Part shown: in pieces, positions 5,635-9,673 of the stretch
How the letters are laid out: each line of letters starts with the position of its first letter
How positions within the stretch are numbered: position 1 is the first letter of the stretch
Assembly: GCA_946490455.1 (NCBI GenBank)
Contig: CAMLXE010000044.1
Span: 1 to 9,673, forward strand
Direction of reading: 5' to 3'
DNA length: 9,673 nucleotides
Source of the DNA: an uncultured Desulfovibrio sp.
GTDB taxonomy: Bacteria > Desulfobacterota > Desulfovibrionia > Desulfovibrionales > Desulfovibrionaceae
Notes under the pieces: model-generated
What the model saw: only the letters and a program-made list of their open reading frames with translations
Told to the model about the DNA's origin: nothing
Database searches by the model: none
Translations under genes and position numbers: made by a program

Positions 5635-6942
5635 ATGCTGCCGGACTGGATTCCCCCGGAAACCAATGATGCCAACCAGCTGTACGAAACCAATGCGTCG
5701 TACGGCTCCAGCACCATGCGTCCGCATGCGGAAGCCATTCCTCAGACGCCTACAGCCCTTGGTGCTCTTGATGCTGCAGGGCGTGCCGAATTCTGGGCAG
5801 CTCTTGCCCTCCTGCATACACGCGGGATGGGAGCGCGCCGCTGCAAACGACTTCTGGAAACATTTGGTTCCGCCTTTGAAGCCGTGCAGCATCATAAGGA
5901 CTGGGGACGGGCAGGCATCAATGAAACCTGCGTTCAGGCCTTTGCCTCTGACAACTGGCGCAAGACAGCCAAAAAGGAATGGGATGCCGCGCGCACCTTA
6001 CGAGGTTCCATCCTTCTCTGGACAGACTCCCGGTACCCCCAGCGGCTCAAGGAAATTCCGGATGCTCCCGTCCGTCTCTACTGTCAGGGGAACACCTCGC
6101 TTCTCAAAAATCCCTGTATTGGTATTGTAGGTACCCGTAACTGTACAGAAACAGGAATCCGTTCAGCAGCAGGTTTTGCAAGTGCCCTTGCAGCCTCCGG
6201 TCTGACGGTTGTATCCGGACTGGCTCTTGGAATTGACAGACAGGTCCATCTCGCTTCCGTTGATCTCCCGGGAGGTACCATTGCCGTTCTGGGAGCCGGA
6301 CTTGATGTCAATTACCCTGCAAGCAATGCTGACCTGCGCCGCAAAATTGCGGCATCTGGCCTTCTGCTTTCAGAATACGCCCCCGGAACACAACCAGAGG
6401 CCCGCTTTTTTCCTGTTCGGAACAGAATCATCAGCGGTCTCTCACTTGGCGTTCTTGTTATCGAAGCGGCCATTCGCAGTGGAAGCCTCATAACGGCTCG
6501 CCTTGCCGTCGAACAGAACCGTTCCGTTTATGCCATCGCGGGAGGCATAGGCGATCAGTTTGCCGCAGGCTGTCAGGAACTGATTCGACAGGGGGCACAA
6601 CCTGTCTTTTCTTCAGCAGATATCCTCTCGGATCTTGAACCCCAGCTGCGCTCCAGCCTCCGTGAGCAGCAGCCCATATCTGAGCCAGTGCACTGCCGTC
6701 GCGCTTCAACGAAAGAAACACCGCCACGGCCGAAAAAGATATCCCAACAACACAGCACAACGAAAGGGAAAGACCTTCGGCATCGTCTTCTGAAGCTGCT
6801 TGGTGAAAAGCAGTCTCTGAGTATTGATGACTGTTGCCAGCTTCTTGAAATCAAGGCTGAAGAAGCCAGCCCCGTTCTCATCATGATGGAAGTTCGGGGA
6901 CTCATTCGGCGTCTTCCCGACATGCGATACACTCTGGTCTGA
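5635..6942 (+). CDS. dprA: DNA-processing protein DprA (Smf)
   Basis: DprA binds incoming single-stranded DNA in the cytoplasm and loads RecA during transformation; it is also widespread in bacteria not known to be competent. The 435-aa product has an N-terminal helix-hairpin-helix-like segment (LLHTRGMGARRCKRLLETFG, about 60-80). A Rossmann-like core follows: GIVGTRN 163-169, SGLALGID 194-201, GAGLDVNYP 220-228, then FPVRNRIISGLS and SGSLITA at 282-288. A C-terminal winged helix (about 383-435) completes it. I chose ATG 5635 because AAGGAG lies 6 nt upstream; ATG 5620 has no such site. One core motif is unusual: where I expect SxGxNxLI the sequence reads AAGCQELI (see findings). A poorly conserved linker (about 340-380) is rich in Arg, Lys and Ser. 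The gene is followed by xerC 6 nt later, in the same reading frame. Confidence 0.93.
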   Translation: MLPDWIPPETNDANQLYETNASYGSSTMRPHAEAIPQTPTALGALDAAGRAEFWAALALLHTRGMGARRCKRLLETFGSAFEAVQHHKDWGRAGINETCVQAFASDNWRKTAKKEWDAARTLRGSILLWTDSRYPQRLKEIPDAPVRLYCQGNTSLLKNPCIGIVGTRNCTETGIRSAAGFASALAASGLTVVSGLALGIDRQVHLASVDLPGGTIAVLGAGLDVNYPASNADLRRKIAASGLLLSEYAPGTQPEARFFPVRNRIISGLSLGVLVIEAAIRSGSLITARLAVEQNRSVYAIAGGIGDQFAAGCQELIRQGAQPVFSSADILSDLEPQLRSSLREQQPISEPVHCRRASTKETPPRPKKISQQHSTTKGKDLRHRLLKLLGEKQSLSIDDCCQLLEIKAEEASPVLIMMEVRGLIRRLPDMRYTLV

Positions 6943-6948
6943 AATCAT

Positions 6949-8049
6949 ATGCCCCAAATGAAACACCTCTCTTCTGCCTCATGCGCAAGTGTCCATCAGT
7001 CCAGTTCAGATCATCTGCCTGATGCCGTAAAAAAATTTCTGGACTGGGTCAGTCTGCAGAAGGGGTTCTCTCCGGCCACCCTTGCCGCCTATCGTCGCGA
7101 CCTGATCCAGCTTGAAAACTGGCTGCAGGAACAGGACCTGACGCTTGACCATCCTGAACAAGTGAAAAAAGAACATATACAGAGCTATTCAGCGCATCTG
7201 TTCAAAACCGGAACAGCTCGCAGCTCCATCAGCCGGAAGCTCTCCGCTCTCCGGTCATTCTTTCATCATCTCATGCAAACCCATGATCTGGATGCCAATC
7301 CTGCAAAACAGGTTCGCAACCCCAAGCAGCAGATCCGCCATCCGGAAGTGCTTAACGTGGATCAGGTATTCCGTCTTCTGGATGAAGCGGCACAGGAAAC
7401 AGACAGAGGGCCTGCCCCACTCTCCCCTGCCACGCCTCATTCACAGGATACGACATGGGCTTCGCACTGCCGGGATATGGCACTGGCAGAACTGCTTTAT
7501 GGAGCAGGTCTTCGTATCTCGGAAGCTCTTTCTCTTGACCTGCAGGACATCCGTCCCCAAACGGGGACGGTCTGCGTTCTTGGCAAGGGCGGCAAGGAAC
7601 GGCTGGCTCCGCTGGGAGATACCTGCATTCAGAGCATGCAGCTATGGCTGAAAGCACGTCCTCTTCTTGCTTCTCCAGATGAACCGGCCCTTTTTGTCGG
7701 AAACAGGGGAAAGCGGCTCAATCGGAGACAGGCTGCAAGAATTCTGGATGAGCTGAGAATAACTGCCGGGCTTCACCAGCATATTTCACCCCATATGCTG
7801 CGACATTCCTTTGCCACGCATCTTCTTGAGGGAGGGGCCGATCTGAGAGCCGTCCAGGAACTGCTCGGTCATGCACGTCTGTCCACAACCCAGCGTTATA
7901 CCCATGTGACGCTGGCCCACCTCATGCAGGTTTACGACCGGGCACACCCTCGTTCAGACCTGCATGACGGACACGCTCACACCGCCGGAGTACCTCAGGC
8001 TGACGCAAAAGGCACCGACTCCGCACACCAGCCGGAGGACGAAGCCTGA
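6949..8049 (+). CDS. xerC: Tyrosine recombinase XerC
   Basis: This site-specific recombinase resolves chromosome dimers at dif with its partner XerD and the FtsK translocase. The 366-aa product has an N-terminal SAM-like core-binding domain (about 24-110) and a complete catalytic set: R189 (GLRISEAL), K213 (GKGGKERL), H282 and R285 (HMLRH), H308 (LLGH) and nucleophile Y317 (QRYTHV). The run VYDRAHPR just after the tyrosine is the XerC rather than XerD signature. It is longer than the usual 300 or so residues because of a Pro/Ser/Thr-rich insert near 150-170 and a polar His/Asp/Ala-rich tail of about 35 residues. ATG 6949 is only 6 nt after the dprA stop and has no Shine-Dalgarno sequence; ATG 6958 is an alternative with no better site. 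It is presumably translationally coupled to dprA. Confidence 0.92.
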   Translation: MPQMKHLSSASCASVHQSSSDHLPDAVKKFLDWVSLQKGFSPATLAAYRRDLIQLENWLQEQDLTLDHPEQVKKEHIQSYSAHLFKTGTARSSISRKLSALRSFFHHLMQTHDLDANPAKQVRNPKQQIRHPEVLNVDQVFRLLDEAAQETDRGPAPLSPATPHSQDTTWASHCRDMALAELLYGAGLRISEALSLDLQDIRPQTGTVCVLGKGGKERLAPLGDTCIQSMQLWLKARPLLASPDEPALFVGNRGKRLNRRQAARILDELRITAGLHQHISPHMLRHSFATHLLEGGADLRAVQELLGHARLSTTQRYTHVTLAHLMQVYDRAHPRSDLHDGHAHTAGVPQADAKGTDSAHQPEDEA

Positions 8050-8053
8050 CAGT

Positions 8054-8083
8054 TTTTCCCCTCAAATCACTCTTGGGGGAAAA
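8054..8083. repeat. Inverted repeat after xerC (TTTTCCCC ... GGGGAAAA)
   Basis: Perfect 8-bp arms (8054-8061 and 8076-8083) flank a 14-nt loop in the 126-nt gap between convergent xerC and engB. The T-run precedes and the A-run follows the GC part on both strands, which is the reverse of what a rho-independent terminator needs. It may still help end transcription as a plain hairpin. Just beyond lie two mutually exclusive short stems (CGCAG/CTGCG at 8089-8101 and CATCTG/CAGATG at 8094-8111). Confidence 0.4.
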
Positions 8084-8175
8084 TGGAGCGCAGCATCTGC
8101 GGATCCAGATGATATTCTGAATTCTGCCTGAGGAACTCTCTGTTTCAGGAAAGGGGATCGGTCAGACTTTTCGTT

Positions 8176-8793
8176 TCAGTCTGCTGCCGCATGCGACCGA
8201 ATTGCTGCCCAGAGAGCATCAATTCCGCGCATTTCCTTTGAAGAGACAGCCAAAGGACTGATTCCCCCCAGCAGGCGACTCCATTCCTGTTGTCGTTTTG
8301 CTCTTTCTGTCTGTGAACATTTATCAATCTTTGTCAGAACAGGCAGAAGAGGTATTCCCTGTCCGCTGGCAAAATCGGCCAGATCCCTGTCCAGAGCCTG
8401 AGGCGGAATCCGACAATCCAGCAAAAGCGCAAGAGCTCCAAGCTCTGATCGATCAGTCAGATAATATTCAATCAGTTTGGCCCAGTGTCTTCTTTCTTCA
8501 TGAGAGCAGCGGGCATAGCCATAGCCGGGGAGATCCACAAGAGCAAAACCGTCCGGCTCCACCCAATAAAAGTTTATGGAACGGGTCTTGCCCGGCGTTG
8601 CACTGATTTTGGCAAGCTGTCGGCGACGGGCAAGGGCATTTACAAGAGAAGACTTTCCCACATTGGACCGACCTGCAAGAGCTATCTGAGGAGCCTTCCG
8701 TTCCTTCAGAACATCAAGCTGTACCTGAAGCTGGTCCCTGTTGAAGGTCGTTGCCATAAGTGTGAGCGTTGGCTGAATAGGCTGTACAGTCAT
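8176..8793 (-). CDS. engB: Ribosome-biogenesis GTPase EngB (YsxC/YihA)
   Basis: This is an essential GTPase that acts in assembly of the large ribosomal subunit. The 205-aa product, the family's usual size, shows all the GTPase motifs: G1 GRSNVGKSS (41-49), G2 threonine in TPGKTRSINFY (66-76), G3 DLPGYGYA (87-94), G4 TKID (154-157) and G5 SSKE (184-187). I chose ATG 8793 because GGAGA stands 7-8 nt upstream. An in-frame ATG at 8868 would add 25 residues and overlaps the stop of the upstream small gene by 8 nt, but has no ribosome site; it cannot be excluded if translation is coupled. The gene converges with xerC and may be co-transcribed with the small upstream gene. Confidence 0.93.
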   Translation of the reverse strand: MTVQPIQPTLTLMATTFNRDQLQVQLDVLKERKAPQIALAGRSNVGKSSLVNALARRRQLAKISATPGKTRSINFYWVEPDGFALVDLPGYGYARCSHEERRHWAKLIEYYLTDRSELGALALLLDCRIPPQALDRDLADFASGQGIPLLPVLTKIDKCSQTERAKRQQEWSRLLGGISPLAVSSKEMRGIDALWAAIRSHAAAD

Positions 8794-8800
8794 ATGATCG

Positions 8801-8805
8801 TCTCC
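8801..8805 (-). promoter_or_regulatory. Ribosome binding site deciding the engB start
   Basis: GGAGA on the minus strand, 7-8 nt before ATG 8793, supports the 205-aa form over the longer frame starting at 8868, which has no such site. Confidence 0.5.
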
Positions 8806-8860
8806 GAAATGAACATGACAGGTTGTCCATTGCCTTTCAACAATAAATGGCAGAATATTT

Positions 8861-9130
8861 TCAGACATTCTGTCGGCTATTCATCAGATCTTTTGGTTGC
8901 AAAAAACGGTTGCGGACGGAACCTGCCTTTTGTACCGGTTCTGCCGCCAGGGCCAGCACCCGGGAACGCCGTTCCACGGAATCCATACGTTCCTCCATGT
9001 ACCCCTGCCGAAATTCCGGCACCAACCGCTTTTCAATGGGCTGAAAGGCATGCCATCCTCTGGACCATCTATCGGCCTCCTGAGAACTCCCCATATTGAC
9101 AAGCGCAGCCCGATATTCGACAATACTCAA
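8861..9130 (-). CDS. Small hypothetical protein upstream of engB
   Basis: I do not recognise this 89-aa product. It is polar and charged, with many Arg and Glu (for example MEERMDSVERRSRV), no membrane segment and no signal peptide, and is probably helical in the middle. Codon choice in this frame looks coding (GAA, CGG, GTG, CTG, GCC), and the opposite strand does not. A stop codon immediately precedes the TTG at 9130, so the start must be that TTG or ATG 9094 (77 aa); neither has a clear Shine-Dalgarno sequence. Its stop overlaps the alternative engB start at 8868 by 8 nt, which suggests a small operon with engB. It is divergent from efp. No function is proposed. Confidence 0.5.
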   Translation of the reverse strand: MSIVEYRAALVNMGSSQEADRWSRGWHAFQPIEKRLVPEFRQGYMEERMDSVERRSRVLALAAEPVQKAGSVRNRFLQPKDLMNSRQNV

Positions 9131-9145
9131 TTACTGTGCTAGGCT
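9117..9145 (+). promoter_or_regulatory. Possible efp promoter
   Basis: TCGACA (9117-9122, one change from TTGACA) is followed after 17 nt by TAGGCT (9140-9145, a modest -10 match). It would give an efp leader of about 110 nt. That leader (to 9264) contains only short stems such as CCGA/TCGG and GGC-ATAA-GCC and no riboswitch I recognise. Confidence 0.3.
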
Positions 9146-9264
9146 ACTCTGCCGCAACAGGAAAAGCAATCCGTGTCCATCAGACCCGAAACTGCTCGGA
9201 TAAGGACTTAATCTGGCATAAGCCGAACAGAAAACCCTCGTCATCTATCATAGCTGGAGGCACC

Positions 9265-9673
9265 ATGTATTCCACAACGGATTTCCGCAAGGGACTCAAA
9301 ATCGAAATTGACGGCATTCCTTACGAAATCATTGAATTTCAACATTTCAAGCCCGGTAAGGGCGGCGCCATGGTCCGCACCAAGCTGCGCAATATCCTGA
9401 ACGGACGCGTCGTGGACAATACGTTCCGCTCTGGTGAAAAGGTCGATCGTCCCAATCTTGAATCCCGCGATATGCAGTTCCTCTACCATGAAGGGACAAA
9501 CCTTGTCTTCATGGACATGACGACCTACGAACAGATCCAGATGGAAGAAGAAATCACCGACGGCAAGTCTGCCTTCCTGAAGGATGGACAGGAATGCCGG
9601 GTTCTGCTTTATAACGATCGTCCTCTGGATATTGAAATTCCTGCTTCCCTTGTTCTGGAAGTTGTTGATACGG
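9265..9673 (+). CDS. efp: Translation elongation factor P (5' part, cut by window end)
   Basis: EF-P binds between the P and E sites of the ribosome and relieves stalling at consecutive prolines. The first 136 residues are present of a usual 185-190; no stop occurs before the window edge. The start MYSTTDFRKGLKIEIDG and the loop HFKPGKGGAMVRTKLRN (27-43) are classic. The loop tip is K32, aligned with the lysine that is beta-lysylated in E. coli EF-P (K34); no modification enzyme lies in this window, so the modification type here is unknown. The second domain, with LVFMDMTTYEQIQ in the middle, continues to the edge. GGAGG (9256-9260) lies 4 nt before ATG 9265. Confidence 0.95.
   Translation, partial: MYSTTDFRKGLKIEIDGIPYEIIEFQHFKPGKGGAMVRTKLRNILNGRVVDNTFRSGEKVDRPNLESRDMQFLYHEGTNLVFMDMTTYEQIQMEEEITDGKSAFLKDGQECRVLLYNDRPLDIEIPASLVLEVVDT

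Noticed and set aside
8054..8083. Rho-independent terminator after xerC
   Set aside because: The arms have the T-run before and the A-run after the GC part on both strands, which is the wrong polarity. It is kept only as an inverted repeat.
8485..9099. 204-codon plus-strand frame opposite engB and the small upstream gene
   Set aside because: It is antisense to the well-supported engB GTPase motifs. The product has no family motif and a random-like composition.
9146..9264. Riboswitch or tRNA-like element in the efp leader
   Set aside because: Only 3-4 bp stems are visible. There is no cloverleaf, T-loop motif or known aptamer core.

Overview
The window is a stretch of ordinary bacterial chromosome, most likely from a sulfate-reducing deltaproteobacterium of the Desulfovibrionaceae. 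I infer this from the gene set: tandem MinD-type ATPases carrying ferredoxin inserts next to NifX-family proteins is the hallmark of the Desulfovibrio 'orange protein' (ORP) loci. The assignment is by recalled gene content, not by a database search. There are no rRNA or tRNA genes, CRISPR arrays or insertion sequences.

Layout. Bases 1-585 are an AT-rich non-coding stretch with two small perfect inverted repeats and, at its right end, a good sigma-70-type promoter. Bases 586-3849 form a tight five-gene plus-strand operon: a DUF134 regulator fused to a NifX/ORP-like domain, two MinD-ferredoxin ATPases in tandem, a free-standing NifX-family protein, and a small receiver-like protein without the usual lysine. 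Several genes overlap or nearly touch, which suggests translational coupling. A very long perfect hairpin (3862-3920) closes the operon and separates it from convergent minus-strand genes. Those are ddh (meso-diaminopimelate dehydrogenase) and, upstream of it, an AlaX-like tRNA-editing protein. Divergent from alaX is a plus-strand pair, dprA-xerC. Then come minus-strand engB and a small hypothetical gene upstream of it. Finally, the 5' part of efp runs off the right edge on the plus strand.

How the genes fit together. The first five genes look like one functional module. The two ATPases resemble Mrp/MinD proteins that carry or transfer metal clusters, and the NifX-type domains are small metal-cluster carriers. 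In Desulfovibrio vulgaris and D. gigas, such proteins form the ORP complex, which contains a Mo-Cu-S cluster protein and has been linked to cell division. The remaining genes are housekeeping: lysine/peptidoglycan precursor, tRNA quality control, DNA uptake and recombination, chromosome dimer resolution, ribosome assembly and translation elongation.

Most interesting points. The DUF134-NifX fusion contains a strong Shine-Dalgarno sequence and an ATG exactly at the domain boundary (899-912), so one gene could make both the full regulator and a free ORP-like protein. The operon also appears to be a compact rearrangement of the ORP locus, with a built-in metal-sensing regulator in place of a nearby sigma-54 activator.
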